Source of the DNA: Azolla caroliniana
Lineage: Eukaryota; Polypodiophyta
DNA: 64,000 bases
Direction: 5' to 3'
Assembly: GCA_043228905.1 (NCBI GenBank)
Contig: JBHGNT010000013.1
Coordinates: 19,220,001-19,284,000 of the forward strand
Made by a program: the position numbers and the translations under genes. Positions 1-13,559 of this stretch are shown piece by piece (the stretch's first letter is position 1; each line of letters starts with the position of its first letter). The notes beneath the pieces were generated by a model. It was not told where the DNA came from. It saw only the letters and a program-made list of their open reading frames with translations, and made no database searches.

Positions 1-2304
1 GTGTTTAAGAGTCTTCCAGTTAAAGATGTTGTCTCTTGGACATCACTAATAACAGGATATGCAGAACATGGTTATGGTGATGAAGCATGTAAGAGCTTTG
101 CAGAGATGCAGCATAGAGGCATCCAACCAAATTCTTTCACTTTTGTGGGCATCTTGAAATCTTGTGTTAGCAGCACAAGAGCAATTCAGAAGGGATATGA
201 GATGCATGCCGAGATTGAAAGAAAGGGGCTGCTGGATGAAAACATTATTCTCGGTAATGCTCTCATTGATATGTATTGCCAGTGTGGTTTTGTTGAAGAA
301 GCAGAACATCTTTTCAGCAGTCTTAGAATTAAAGATATAGTTTCTTGGAATGTACTAATTGCAGGATATACCGAACACGAACAAGGTCAAGAAGCGATGG
401 AATGTTTTGAAATGATGCACTTGGAGGGTGCCCAGCCTAACGCTACCACATTTGTTTCCATGTTGAAAGTTTGTGGAAGCATGCAAGCTGCAGATAAGGG
501 CCAAGAAATACATGCTGTCATTGCCAGAGAGGGAATATTAGAAAGAGATCTAGTTGTCGGCACTGCTTTAGTGGATATGTATGTAAAATGTGGCGAAATT
601 GTCAAAGCACAAGAAGTATTTGACAACCTTCCAGCTCAGAACATAGTAACATGGAATGCGTTAATATCAGGATATGTTGAGCATGGACATGGTGATGAAG
701 CTCTCAAGCTTTATGAGAGAATGCAGTTTGAGGGTGTGTCTCCGGATGTTGCCACACTCGTCTCCTATTTGAAAGCCTGTGGCAGCATAAGGGCTGCAGA
801 CACAGGCCAAGAGATGCATTCTTATATTAAAAGAAAGGGGTTTGAAGGAAACCTTCTTGTTGGCACAACCCTGGTTGATATGTATGCTAAATGTGGGCTG
901 TTTGTTGAAGCAGAGGAAGCATTTGACAAGCTTCATGTGCGAAATGTAATTTCTTGGAATGCTCTGATAACAGCATTTGTTGAATACGGTTATGCAGAGG
1001 AATCATTAAATTTTTTTAAACAGATGCAAATTGAGGGCGTCTCTCCTAACTCTGGAACTTTTGTTTGCATCCTCAAAGCTTGTAGCAACGAAAAAGTTTT
1101 AGATGAGGCATCTGAAATACATTCTCAGTTAGCACGAAAAGGGTTACTGGAAAGCGATGTCAATGTTGGGAACACATTGGTTGATATGTATGGAAAATGT
1201 GGCATGCTTCACAGAGCTCAAGAAGTCTTTGACAAACTTCCAATTCGAAATGTGCTCTCATGGAATGCCCTCATTTCAGGCTTCGATGAACATGGACACA
1301 GTGACAAAGCTGTGAACTGTTATTACAAGATGCAGCTCGAAGGTGTAGGCCCTGACATTGTCACCTACATTTGCAGCTTGAAAGCTTGTGCCCGTATTGG
1401 AGCTATAGATCATGGTGAAGAAATACATGCAAAATTGGCTCGTTTTGAGGGTTTACAGGACAATGGGATTGTTATGAACACTTTAATTCATATGTATGCC
1501 AAGTGTGGGTTATTATTGAAAGCACAGGATGTATTTGACAAGGCCCTGATCCAGAATGTTGTCACCTGGAACGCTCTCATTAGTGGATATGCTGAATATG
1601 ACTATGGTGAAGAGGCACTGCAGTGTTTCGAGCATATGACATCCCAGGGGATGCTCCCAAATAATGCTACATATATTTTTAGCTTAAAAGCATGTGCTAA
1701 TGTAGGAGCAACAAATAAGGGGCAAGAAATACATGCTGATATTGAAAGAAAAGGGCGTTTCGGAAGAGACCTTGCTGTTGATTCTGCCTTGGTCAATATG
1801 TATGCAAAATCTGGGATGCTCACTGTTGCAGAACGAGTATTCAACAAACTTCCGGTTCGAGGAATTGTGTCTTGGAACTCCATGATTGCAGGGTATGCAA
1901 AATGTGGATCAAACGAGAGTGTTTTCCATACTTTTCACAATATGCTCAATGAATGTGTGAAGCCTGATCTAGTCACGTTTCTCAATGTTCTCCATGCATG
2001 TAGTCAGAGTGGTATGTCTGATAAGGGTCAGACATTTTTTGAGGCCATGAGCAAAGATTTCGGCATGCTTCCAACTCTCAAGCATCATACTTGTAGACTT
2101 CATCTCCTTGGTCGTGCAGGCCATTTTGACCGGATAGCAAATCTCATCACGGGGTTGCCATTCTCTCCTGATCGTGCACTCTGGCACTCTGTGTTGGGTG
2201 CTTGTGTGATGTGGGGGAATCTTAACCTTGGAATACGTGCCTTTGAACAAGCAAGATGTCTGCCAATCGCTCGCCAATCGCTCATGCAGGGGCATTTGGG
2301 ATGA
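1..2304 (+). CDS. PLS-class pentatricopeptide repeat (PPR) protein, 5' end cut by window
   Basis: The frame is open from base 1, so the true start lies outside the window; the first codon is GTG, not a start. The visible 767 residues are about seven P-L-S triplets with a period of 101-103 residues. Each has a V-S/T-W-N-x-L-I-x-G-Y motif (Trp at residues 13, 116, 218 and 319, then at similar spacing), an EGVxP motif, an LKAC motif and a DMYAKCG motif. PLS proteins bind organelle RNA base by base and usually act in C-to-U editing or processing in plastids or mitochondria. After the last S motif the protein enters an E-like stretch (LLGRAGHFD, then LGACVMWGN) but stops within it, so most of the E region, and any E+ or DYW deaminase domain, is missing. 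It may work in trans with a DYW partner, or be 3' truncated. No targeting peptide is visible because the N terminus is absent. Confidence 0.93.
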   Translation: MFKSLPVKDVVSWTSLITGYAEHGYGDEACKSFAEMQHRGIQPNSFTFVGILKSCVSSTRAIQKGYEMHAEIERKGLLDENIILGNALIDMYCQCGFVEEAEHLFSSLRIKDIVSWNVLIAGYTEHEQGQEAMECFEMMHLEGAQPNATTFVSMLKVCGSMQAADKGQEIHAVIAREGILERDLVVGTALVDMYVKCGEIVKAQEVFDNLPAQNIVTWNALISGYVEHGHGDEALKLYERMQFEGVSPDVATLVSYLKACGSIRAADTGQEMHSYIKRKGFEGNLLVGTTLVDMYAKCGLFVEAEEAFDKLHVRNVISWNALITAFVEYGYAEESLNFFKQMQIEGVSPNSGTFVCILKACSNEKVLDEASEIHSQLARKGLLESDVNVGNTLVDMYGKCGMLHRAQEVFDKLPIRNVLSWNALISGFDEHGHSDKAVNCYYKMQLEGVGPDIVTYICSLKACARIGAIDHGEEIHAKLARFEGLQDNGIVMNTLIHMYAKCGLLLKAQDVFDKALIQNVVTWNALISGYAEYDYGEEALQCFEHMTSQGMLPNNATYIFSLKACANVGATNKGQEIHADIERKGRFGRDLAVDSALVNMYAKSGMLTVAERVFNKLPVRGIVSWNSMIAGYAKCGSNESVFHTFHNMLNECVKPDLVTFLNVLHACSQSGMSDKGQTFFEAMSKDFGMLPTLKHHTCRLHLLGRAGHFDRIANLITGLPFSPDRALWHSVLGACVMWGNLNLGIRAFEQARCLPIARQSLMQGHLG

Positions 2305-3543
2305 AATCTTAGACTGAATTCATAATCACCGGCCAGCAACAAGGGATAGCACTTGGCAACAATGTATGTAAATGGAGAAGAACAAGCACTTTCATTTCCA
2401 ATTCTTTATGCAACCATTGCCATCCCCCTTGCCAATACTGGACAATTTTGGGCTAACCAAAGGCATTACTCGAATATCAATTCATCTCAAATTTATTAAA
2501 CATACACTGCCGAGTGTGAAAGCCAATCCGGGAAAACTATTAGGCAGGTCTTAGTTGAGCAAAATAACATATCGAACTTTTGAGTGGGAACAAGTAATTG
2601 TAAGGGATAACTAACTCTCTCTGATGTACTAGTGGTGAACTTCAGGACGGCATGTTTTGTAGCCTTATGTGCACCTTGTATATTTATGACCTGTAAACCC
2701 ACAAAACAATCATGTTGATGTATGGATTTACAATTTATTTGCATCGAGTAGAATTGAAATGAGATATCATTTTTGTGATCCATTTTTGTTGATGAGTTAG
2801 TTAATGATGTATGATATTTAGAATGAGATGTGAAATGTCTTTCTTTATAATTGAGATTACACAATGGCTCAAACATGAAACATTTTTCCACAAGCTCATG
2901 TGTTGCAATCAATGTGTTTTAATAGTGCATGATTTGCATATTCTTTGATGAATTGATAGATATCACATTTAACAACTCTACTATGGATTTGTTTCATGTA
3001 TAATATACATGAACCATAATATTGCTACAATCTCATAGTTAGGCTTCCTAGACAAACTTGGGAGTAAGCTTCATTGGTGGTAGCTTTGGTTGGCCTCATT
3101 GGCAAGCTAGGTTGGCTTTATAAGCAAGCAAAACTGCCTTTTGTCTTTTGTTACCATATTTCTTTTCCTCATTTGTGCTTACCTAGTCCTCTTACACATC
3201 TCGCTTTCTCTTGGGGGAAAGCACGCGTCTCCCAAAAGCTCTCTTCCCTCCCCCCAAACCTTGTCATTTTATTTTATAGATTTCTCTTATGCATGAGTGT
3301 CTAAAATAAGTTCCACATTTTTGCATGGGCATTGGATAGGTGCAAGTCGGCAAAAGCATGCTTGAAGCTTCGGTGGCACCCCATTTCTCTCATTTAACGT
3401 GACAAATATCAAATTTGTGATCTCCGTGTTTAATAACGTTCAACTTTACCAAGAAACCTGACTCATGATGTTTTCTAACATTATCACTGGTTCCCTCATG
3501 AACTTTTCTTCCACCATCCGTCTTTTTTTTATTCAGTGTGAAA
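2305..3543. other. Intergenic, no recognisable gene
   Basis: AT-rich sequence after the PPR stop codon. No conserved coding frame was seen, and no clear continuation of the PPR E domain in any frame. It presumably contains the PPR 3' UTR. Confidence 0.5.
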
Positions 3544-4207
3544 TTAATTGCCTGTTAGATTTTCCCTTGTCCACACACCATACCATGCCATCACAATTTT
3601 GGTGATTCGGGGATTGCTACCAAGATCAAAACCTTGGAAACAATTTTTGTTATATGAATTGCAAAAGTTTTGTCCCAGAACTGGTAGAGATTGGAGGCCT
3701 AGTTTTTTATGGAGTTTTATGGAACACAACAAGTTGGCTATTTCCACAAAATGGGAAGATAGATTTGCTCAACCTGTTCTTAATTCATGGAAAGATGTTT
3801 CTCTTCTATTCGGATCTAGTAGAGACTATTAAACATTGTTTGCGGAGTTGTGGTTTTGCGATAGAAATATGGCAACAAATCATAACGTTGTTAATACCAT
3901 TGTATCCTCAAGCAGTGTATACATGGGGAGTGGTATTATAGGTGGTGGTACAAGATAAACCAATGGTATATGAACAAGAGGAGGTTGCATAGGTTTGATG
4001 CAAAAAACATATAGACCTTTGAATCCACAAATAGAGACCGATAAACCTCAAATATGGCAATTGGTAAGTAATATCACAATTTGGTATATTTGGAAGGCGC
4101 AAGGTTTAAATGTATTTCAAAATGTGACTGAAAGACCTGCCCAAATAATTTCTGATATTTGGACAGAGATTGTGCATAATCTCAAAGGTTCTTTGGATAA
4201 TATATGA
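3544..4207 (+). mobile_element. LINE 3'-end remnant (zf-RVT region)
   Basis: Broken frames spell the end of a plant non-LTR retrotransposon ORF2. ETIKHCLRSCGFAIEIWQQI (3827-3886) matches the zinc-binding region that follows reverse transcriptase in LINEs. A downstream frame to 4204 reads WQLVSNITIWYIWKAQ and then an IWxxIVHxLKG tail. The same tail occurs in the remnants at 9.6 kb and 14.2 kb, so the three are copies of one family. Frameshifts and stops show it is dead. Confidence 0.6.
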
Positions 4208-4899
4208 GGTAATACGCAATAGGCAGAGCTCAAGTGATTAGAGTTTCATGCCACCTTGAACAAAAACATATTTTATAGACCGATTTATGATAAGGTAGAG
4301 TGGTTCTACTGTACACTAAAGTATTTATTTAAGTCGACGATTAGAATTTAGAAAAAGGGGCTCACTATTGAAAGGTACATCTTGTATGTATAACCCTAGG
4401 GCGTTTCTTAGTACTAATGGAGTATCTTTTTTTGGAATAAAATAAAAAATTGATTAATCCCTCATCTTTTTTTATGAAGTGTGATTGTTTGAGGTTACAA
4501 GGGAGGTTCATTTGAGTCAATTAGACTTGTTGATATGCTCAAAGATATATGGCTTACGACTTTGCCCATATGACCAACAATAGTGTATGTTTACCCAAGC
4601 CCTTTTGGCAATGAACGAATGAGGAATTACTCATCATTATAGTTAAGAATGAAAATGTATTTTCTTGACATTCTATAATTGTTTCTTAAGATGTTCAACC
4701 AAACGTTGTTTCTAGTACTATCTGCGAAAATGTTAGCAAGAACCATGATCCAACAAATGAGTAGACAAGTATCCACCCTTACACACAAGAGTGCACTAAT
4801 TCCAACAGTTTCATGGCAAATTTTACATGCATATTGTGGACACTCTTCTTCTGCTTTCCATTAACAACATGTTTGCCAAGTCACAAATTAAAGTGCAAT
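4208..4899. other. Intergenic, no recognisable gene
   Basis: AT-rich sequence between a LINE remnant and a Copia remnant. It could contain more decayed Copia pol on the minus strand, but no motif was convincing. Confidence 0.4.
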
Positions 4900-5995
4900 C
4901 GAGATGGTAGATAACCAAAACTTGATCGTACCTTCATACTAATAACGTGAACTTGTTGCCTCTCACAACCACAAGATCTCCTTTTAGGATTTTGATTAAT
5001 TCATCTTCAATCATCACATGGTATTTTATCTCATTCTTTTGGCCTATTGATAGCAAACATTTTATGACGTTGGGGATGTGGTAGATTTTGTCCAATATGA
5101 GTTACTTTCCATCCATTAACAGGTTAACATTATGGTTTCAATAATGACTACCATATGTTAATTGTAGTATCAAGTTGTATTATCAACAATTGGCAGATCT
5201 CTTATGTTATGAGTGACCCTTTATATGATGTCACATGAAATTATGTGTCTAACTCCAACATCCATGCATTGATGTCTCATATATTACGCGAACGTCTCCC
5301 ACCATTATGTAAATTCCTCTTTACATTTTGCCTTGTCTGGTTGGGCGCTTTACTCAATCCTCGTCGATCGTAGGACTGATAACAATCTCATATGCCCATC
5401 ACTAGGATTCCTATCTCCAATCCTAGGCGCATGTTAGTCCTAAAATATATGACCATTATAATGGTTGTTATAACTCTCCATGGTTCTCAATTCAAACTTT
5501 CTATAGTTGTATGTCTTCTCTCCACTCTGTACCCTCTCCCTTCCCATTGTGCCTTTCATGCCAAGGTCTTGTACATACATTGTATTCTTCACCACCTTGA
5601 GCATTGGTCTTCGATCTTCAAACATCTCCCCATTTAAAAGCATTCCACTTGTTTTTGTGCATACAAGTGTACATGAATGTTGTGATAAAGGTGTTCCAAA
5701 ATATGATAATGTGCATGACAACTTGTATCCCCAAATCTAGGCGCATATTTGATCTTGCCAATTATTGAACAATGGCATCAAACTTCTTCGTATGAGCAAT
5801 GATGGAGTCAAATTCCTTCATTGAAATCTCATACAATCTCTTCATTAAATATACCTTGTTTGAGGCAATACTTTTCTTGTAATTGTTATTAAGATTCGTC
5901 AATGTCTCCTTTGATTTTCTATAGCCTAAGATTGTACAATAGGTCATGCCCACTAGATATTGCAAACATATTGTCAGAAGAGGCAATTGGTTCAA
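4900..5995 (-). mobile_element. Decayed Ty1/Copia retrotransposon (gag and pre-integrase)
   Basis: On the minus strand, 5995-5763 encodes a Copia gag (UBN2-type) stretch including LNNNYKKSIASNKVYLMKRL and FDSIIAHTKKFDAIVQ. About 600 bases further downstream in element sense (about 5100-4930) a broken frame reads LHIPNVIKCLLSIGQKNE, then ILKGDLVVVRGNKFTLL. This is the protease/pre-integrase junction of Copia pol. Order and spacing fit one degraded minus-strand element. No LTRs were identified. Confidence 0.62.
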
Positions 5996-8900
5996 TTCTA
6001 ATAAGTTAACATGTTTCTTTTGGTCATTTGACCTTCGTTACTACCTCTACACAAGAACATCCCATATATGATTCTTCGACAAAGCAAAGCTAGTTATGTC
6101 AAACTACTCATTTGTATTTCCATCCCCGTATCCCGAGATTTTATCATCTAAACTTTATTAGTAGAGTTTCTCTTTATTTACCAACTTCATTTTTTTACCC
6201 CAGGCAACAAACAAGTATGTGCCATTTCACGAGGTACATGTCTGGATAAACCAAAAGATATGCCAAAACCACACCTCGTCTTCCTTTATAGTTTCTTCCA
6301 AGGTTATCAAAACATGTTGCCTAACCTTGCCTTTGATTGACTCAAGTACCATTATTTGAGAATGCAACCCATGAAAACATCCGTGTGATTGGCAAAGGAT
6401 CACTAAAGCTTTTCATACATAAAGTTGGAAGTACTCTCCCTAGAATTTCCTATTAGTAGAGCTCCACTCAATGAAGCATATCATAATTGTGACATCATGT
6501 TTTCTTAACATCCAAGTTGCCTATTGTAGGCCAATTTTTTTACGTGTTTTTGGATGTTTTACATATTGTAATATAAATATTTATGAATTACAATCAGTCA
6601 TGCCATTCTTTTTGGGTTTTTTCATTCATTAATTATTACATCATTCTTGAACATGACCATGTTTTGGTTCGTTCGACGTATATAATATTTACAATGTTTG
6701 TCCACTCAGTAAGGGAATCACTAATTCTGCAAATAACATTGCTCAAGTATTTTGAACAATATAGGTCTTGAAACTGTACAAATCCTAACGGCTTGAGCTA
6801 TGTGTGACTTCACTAAGAGTTAATCTAAGATGATAGTATTTATTTAACATAAAATCCTTATAGCAACTTGCAAGAAAATACCTTTGTTTGGGAGATTTGT
6901 TGAGCATCTTACTTCAAAGGTGAGACGTAAAAGGTGTTATAGCATCAATAGTGTAGTGGATTCCCAATATATTATGTCATATTTGGATAATGCATCATGT
7001 TGGGATTATTTTTCAGCTTGGGATTCGGACATGTGTGATGTTATCCCAAGACTTTCATATATCGTTTTTTGCCCTTTTGTCCCCCTTTTGCTCAACCAGC
7101 TTTCTCCATTATCATTCGCGCCTCAAGTTAAAGTATAAATTAAAGTCTTCATATTAAATTCTAGTTTTTCTTGGCATAATTATTTTTCATGTAACTCGTA
7201 AATGGTTGCTCAGTGTTCCTTTGATACAACACTTGCCTTTTACCCAAACATGAAGAGACTTATCAAATAAAACACACACTCTACTATCATTGTAGTATGA
7301 GAATAGCAAGTGCAATATATCAACAAGAATTGCTTATTTCCCTGAAATATAAATTTGAAATGAATTCAATGTTGAGATCCCAAAAAATGTATGACATAAT
7401 CATGCATCACTTCCTATTTCAATTTACCTCTTTCATCTTATTTACATTGTTTGAATTCATTTCATTGTCTTCATACTCAAGTTACTAGTCATAACTCACA
7501 ACTTTGAAGCAAGAGATCTATTTACGTAGTAATCAAAATATTTCCTACTAGGGCGTGCTCTTGTACACCAAAGCAACATTGATCAAGCCTTACTAAGATG
7601 CCACAATACATGGCAATAATGCTTATGATGCACTTATCGATTGCTTTTCTTACATCTCATTGTTCTTGCGTATTCCAAAGCTCCCTTATTTCTTGAACCT
7701 AATTTTGTAATTCAATTGATAGAAAAGGTGGTGGAATATTCCCTTACCTTAACTTAAGATTTTTTCCCCTTGGGTGGCTTAAGAAGGTACATGCCGATTA
7801 TCAAAACTACTTTTCTTTCAAATACTCTTTCACCACCATTAACTTGTCTCTTGTTGGAGGATGAAACTACTCCAAAAGGTTGGTTATGTTCTTTTACCCT
7901 TGGATGAATAACTTACATTAAACCAAGTTCACATCATCTTATGTGTCTCATGTTTAATTTTTTCCATTCGAAGGAATTTTTGTGGAGGTATTAGAATAAA
8001 TTCTCAATATTATTAGCTCAAGGATATACTATGTAGTAAAAAATCAACATAAGTAAGGATATGTAACAAACTAAAAAGAAACTTTTACTTTAACTTTGAC
8101 CTAAGAAGGATATATGTTGTAAATGTAATATTGGAATGGTTTGTTATTAACTTACGGCTTTATATTAAATAACTTTTTTATCACATGGTCATATGTTTGT
8201 CTTTTAATCATGTTGTTGAATTTTCTTTGTTTTCTTTGGAAAACACCATTCATGAGAGACAATTGTGTTGAATTATACTTCCAATATATGCTAATGCACC
8301 TGAAATTTGTTTTTATTACATTGTTTTCTGTCTTAAGAGGTTATTCTCAATGAAAAACTTACAATAACCTAAAGGTGATTGGAGTAGGGGGAGATAGTAT
8401 ATCGAATTAAGCCCTTGAAAGTGACTTCACCACATATGCAATACAATCAATGTGGAATCATTTAATCGAATGAGATTATATCTTTAATGAGATAACTATA
8501 TATTATCATTCAAATAATTTATAAGTTTGGATTACTAGAACTACATTAGTTTCAAGGTATAAATTTCCTTAAGTAAAATTTCAATGCATGTTTTCACTCC
8601 TACACTCAATGGTTTTACATTAGTTTCAAGGTATGGTTTTCCTCCGAGTAAATTTTTATGGGTTATGGTTTTCCTTCAAGTAAATTTCAATCCATAATGT
8701 TATTTATTTATTTATTTAATTTTAAACATATCCTTCCATTAGTTTAAAAAACCATATCAGCAACAAAATACAAAATGATAGAAAGGAGATGATTATCCTT
8801 CCCCAACCCGTCTTGTGTAAGACACTAGCTAGCCATGAATCCTTCTTTTGATAGACTTGATTGAACACTTATTCAATAGTTGAAACATACCATGAATTTG

Positions 8901-9579
8901 CCATATGTTCAAACCAAATCAATCTTCCTCATCATGTTTATATTCAACATGTCCCAATACCACCTTTGGGTCATCACATGCATCCAATATACCCCCACAT
9001 TTACAAATTATGACCAAGCATCCTCTATTTTCCATATTCAACGTAAAACTCAATCAAAGCATTATGGTATAGAGGTCATTTTGTATGTCTCGATCCATGA
9101 TTCCAGCATGTATAAACATGTTGTCATGTACAACCATGTGATCAACACCCACTTTAAGGGATCTTAGCCCTTCAAACAGTTTATATGCATCCGATAACCT
9201 TCCACATGTTGCCTGCAAATCAACAATGCTTCATGACACCATCCATCACATAAAAAGAAACAGACTTCTTCCTAATGCATACATAAGAGCATCCCCCTCC
9301 ACCTATTTCAATGAATCCATCCATGTTTCAATAACAGTTAACACATCCCCATGTTTCATATCGGTGGAGGAAATACCTAGAGAGGTGGCTGATACCTCCA
9401 ATGTATACAAGAATTAACCATGTAAAATACATTCATTCTTTCCCATGTCTTCTTAAAAATCTCTTTCTTTCGAAGGACTACATCTTAATTACCCTTGATA
9501 GCGTCATACGCTCCTTTTAGTGTATGCACCAAGGTCAACCAAATCTCCTTGATTACCTCCACAACATTCCATTGAATTT
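5996..9579. other. Long AT-rich interval, nothing recognisable
   Basis: Only short unrelated frames are present. A local imperfect duplication of a TTAGTTTCAAGGTAT-containing segment occurs at about 8545-8700, and a short TTTA run near 8700. No RNA gene or conserved domain was recognised. Confidence 0.5.
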
Positions 9580-11640
9580 GCTAAAATATCCTTTGACATC
9601 TACTAGTCCACAAAACCCACAACGTTATGGAACTAATAGTCTCCCAAACCACCCCAATTTGTATTGAATTACTATGCATACACGACAATACTTCCTCAAC
9701 ATATCGACCTCTTGTATGTAATGCAAAGGTAACCTTTTCTTGTTCATAATCTTGTACCTTACCCTTAATAGCAACCCACATCACTACTCCCCATTTATAT
9801 ACTCTAGAGCCATATACATCATGCAATAAATGTAATATCCTTTTCCAAACCAATTTAGCCGCCATACATGACCATAATAGGTGATGAAGAGACTCCATCT
9901 CTAATCCACAAAAATCACACATTTTATCTGCATCCTTACAATGCATCCAAACCCTAAAAAGGAACCACATAATGAACAATCAACCATCTAAATAAAATAA
10001 TCTTCTTTGGAATTTGCATAGCCCATAGCCATTTCCAAAATGTTGTCATATAAGTAGAATCAACATTATAACTCAACCATGTTGTAGTTGTTGTCGGCCA
10101 ATGAGGTATCCTACGTCGTAACATCTCCCTTCCCAATCGAACCGAATATTGAAAAAATGGCTTTGGCCTAACATCATCCCCAAAATATGAAGTAGGTAAC
10201 CACTTCCATTCCCCTGGATCCCATTCCATTTCACATAATGATTTTTTGGCCACTACCCATAGATCCCACCATGGATGAACAACATTAGGATCAGGGTCTA
10301 GGATCTAAATCTTATCTACCTTGGCTAGAATTCTAATGGGTTTTAATGTAGCCTCAATGAGACATTCATCTTCTAGGGGGATCAACACTAATTGTCCATC
10401 TTGTAAAACATCATAACTCAAGAAAGAATCCTTATCTCTAAGGCCACGGACTCCAAGTAAAATTTGAAAATTTGAAAATAATCCCACCCACTTATGACAA
10501 TCAGAATGTATGTTATTTATCAAGGGTAGTTGCAATTTCCTTAACTCATCAACTATCATCTTTCCTCCTCTTATTCCTCCATAATATCTGTAGGATTGTG
10601 AACAAAACGTCGCCACTTACTAAGAGATGAGGAAAAAGATGAATCCACTTGAGCCCAATTTAATCTCACTCTCCTCCCCAACATAGATCCTTCATCACCT
10701 AGAAATAAAGGATTCTAAACCAAGGGTTGATGTAACCATTCATCCATCAAAGTGGGCAAGACTTGTTGCAAATTATCTTTCATTGACCACTAGGCTCTCT
10801 TTATCGCAACAAAGAACTTATCATTCTGAAATACTATATTATGCGAATGAAAGTTAGGAATAAACCACCATCGAAGAGACCTTGTCCATAATGTTGAACT
10901 TTATTCAATTCATTTATTTGATTAATGCATTCTTACCACAATCTAGAAGATAAAACTTTATCCTTCAAGGTAGAGTTTACCCTTTATAATTGACTTTATT
11001 GGATTCATTCATTCTTACCATTATTTAGAAGATAAACCTACGAAATGGGGTCCACCCCGTTAATATATACACAATTTAAAGTGTTAAACATTGTGTGCAA
11101 ACCTTAAAACATTCCAAGGTGGCATTTTCATATCAAAATCAATGTCACAAGTGAGAAATTGTTGTCACATTGATTTAGGAAACTTAAAATATGTATGCAC
11201 ATCAACATGTTAAGTATTCGTGAACTACTATGTCTACCCTAATGTGAAAGTGAGGCATAAACAACAAAACCTATATGTAAGATAAGTTGGGCAAGAAATA
11301 CCAATATAATTGAATGCCTTGTCCAAATCTAGTAGTATTATCAGAAGTCCTTATTGGTATTCACTAGCATAATACAAAACCATTTGCACATTCAAAATAT
11401 AAGGAAACATGTCTTTGCCGACAATAAATGTATATGATATAGGGTGGACAACAAAAGCTAGCACCTTTTGAAGTCAATTTGTCGAAAAACTTAAATAATC
11501 TACCTATCAAGAATTTTAAACATACGTTTCCCAAACAACGCGAGAGAGGAAACTTTTTGTAAAAGCTTAACAAATACCAACTTTCCATATAAGGCACGAT
11601 GAAGAAAACACCCAATATAAGTGCCCAATACTCCATCATT
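9580..11640 (-). mobile_element. LINE remnant (reverse transcriptase to zf-RVT tail)
   Basis: Read on the minus strand, the fragments come in the correct LINE ORF2 order. Near 11560-11350 is a GKDxxxxILNVQMVLYYASE-like stretch, followed by LLDLDKAFNYIG (about 11310), the RT motif normally DLxKAFD. Then comes LMDEWLHQPLV (about 10760). At 10253-9954 are WDPGEWKWLP and IPKKIILFRWLI, and at 9979-9581 the zinc-binding CDFCGLEMESLHHLLWSC and an ITLWVLWTSRCQRIF tail. Stops and frameshifts separate the blocks. It is the best preserved of three same-family LINE 3' ends here. Confidence 0.75.
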
Positions 11641-13559
11641 GGATGTTACACCAACACAAAAGCAAACATAATTTATGGGAATTTAAGGTGAAATCCTAGA
11701 TGAGCTAGCTAATATGAACCCTCCAGTCTTAACTATATAAATAATATGTCCATTTCTCCAACTTCTGTACCTGTTCTTTGTGATCTTATGATACCAAGGA
11801 GTATCTTTCAAGGGGGAAAAAACTATATCACGAGGTGATATAGGGATTGAAGGGAAACTCTTGTTAAACCATTGTAATTGTTGTATACTTATCTTGTATT
11901 TATGTAGTTGTTGATGATAAAGCGTTGGAGTAGTTACCTAATAACGTCTATCTCTATTGTGCTTGTGATCGTATCTAGTTTCGACATATGACCAAATCTT
12001 CCTTTCTATTATGTAGATACTATTGCATATTGCTATGTTAGGACACACATTTAGTAATTGCATGCCAAATTAACTCCAAGTGATATCTCAGCAAACCAAG
12101 TGAAAAATAGAAAGCTCAAAAGATACTTGAGGACCGAGGTGATCATAAAGAGGTTGACGAAACAAACAAAAAAGAATAGGATACAAAGACTTGCACTCCT
12201 TGTGAACACGTAAATCATTTGACGCATCTCCTAATGTTGACATGGTTTTCCTTGAGTAATATGATAAATTCAAAGTAAAAAAATGACGGTGGTGTATTCC
12301 CTGTGATGATAATTGTTCTAACTGGGCCTTGTGATAGCACACCAAGCCTATTTGCAACATTTGTCCTCGTTAAAACCTTCATGCCAATGAAGGCAAGATA
12401 ATCACATAGGAATTGAATCTTGCAATAACCCTTTGTTTCATGTCATTAAACTATTGCCATTATTGAACTTTACAAATGGTCATGCCTGTGATGAACATCT
12501 CCTCATGTTTTTCCATATGTTCTTTGGTGGCATCACATCTTGCACATACTTATGGTCATGCATGCATGTCGCTATACAAAACATCATGAGATTTGCCCCT
12601 TTCTACCAACTTGGGCATTCGTCCAATGCTTTTTCGACCACTTTCTCTAAATCTCCTTTGATGTGGCCATAATAACCTTGTTCAATAAGTAATTATGTCA
12701 TTTCATACTTCTGTGAAGTAAAATTATATCCATCAAGTTTCTCAATTGGTATAAAGCTTTATAATTGCATATTCATCATATATCCATCAAGCTTCCCGAT
12801 AGGTATAAAGCTTTATAATTGCATATTCATCTTGATGGCAATTTCTTCTCATCGTTGTCAATTTCCTTTGGCCTTGCTTCTTCACGAAACATATGTGGTA
12901 GAGCTCATCCACACATGGAGTATGTAGATGCCCAATGATAGAAACAATTAAACCACACCAATCCATATGAGTTGGTTCTTCAACTATAGTGAATTGAATT
13001 TCCCCGAAGGCGCCAACATGATTCATACCTTGGATTGTTGCACTTCCAAGGGTCATTACGGAGTCCCAAAGGGTCATGTTCCTCAGGGTTTGTTAAGTGA
13101 TGGATGGGGGACGTCGCTCCCAATGATAAAGACCACATCATATTTCGGCACATAAAACCACTTACCTCTCTACTCCATTTAACCATGAAGTCTCCAAGGC
13201 TTCTTAAATGAAATTGAAATTAATATACACCAATTAAAATCTTTTAATTTTAATTAAATAAATAAATTATTAGATAAGAAACATATCATGTATCTCAATT
13301 AAATAGATCATTTTTTAGCAAAAAAACATGTATATCTCGATTTTAGTGTGGAAAAGTTACATGGAGGAACATGATTCTTAATGGATGCAAAGGTAAGAGA
13401 ATAAGAACCCAGTGTTAGGGTACCCAAAGGCGTCTTTGCAAAACAACTATTGCCTTTTTATAGAAGTTAAAAACTCGAAAGAGCCCTTCACATTAGAAAC
13501 CCTTCATATTAGTGGATCCTACCTAATAAAGGCTAGTTCTCCAAAAAGTAAAATATGAC
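11641..13559. other. Intergenic, with one short tandem duplication
   Basis: No gene recognised. A segment of about 54 bp containing GGTATAAAGCTTTATAATTG is tandemly duplicated at about 12727-12832. Confidence 0.45.
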
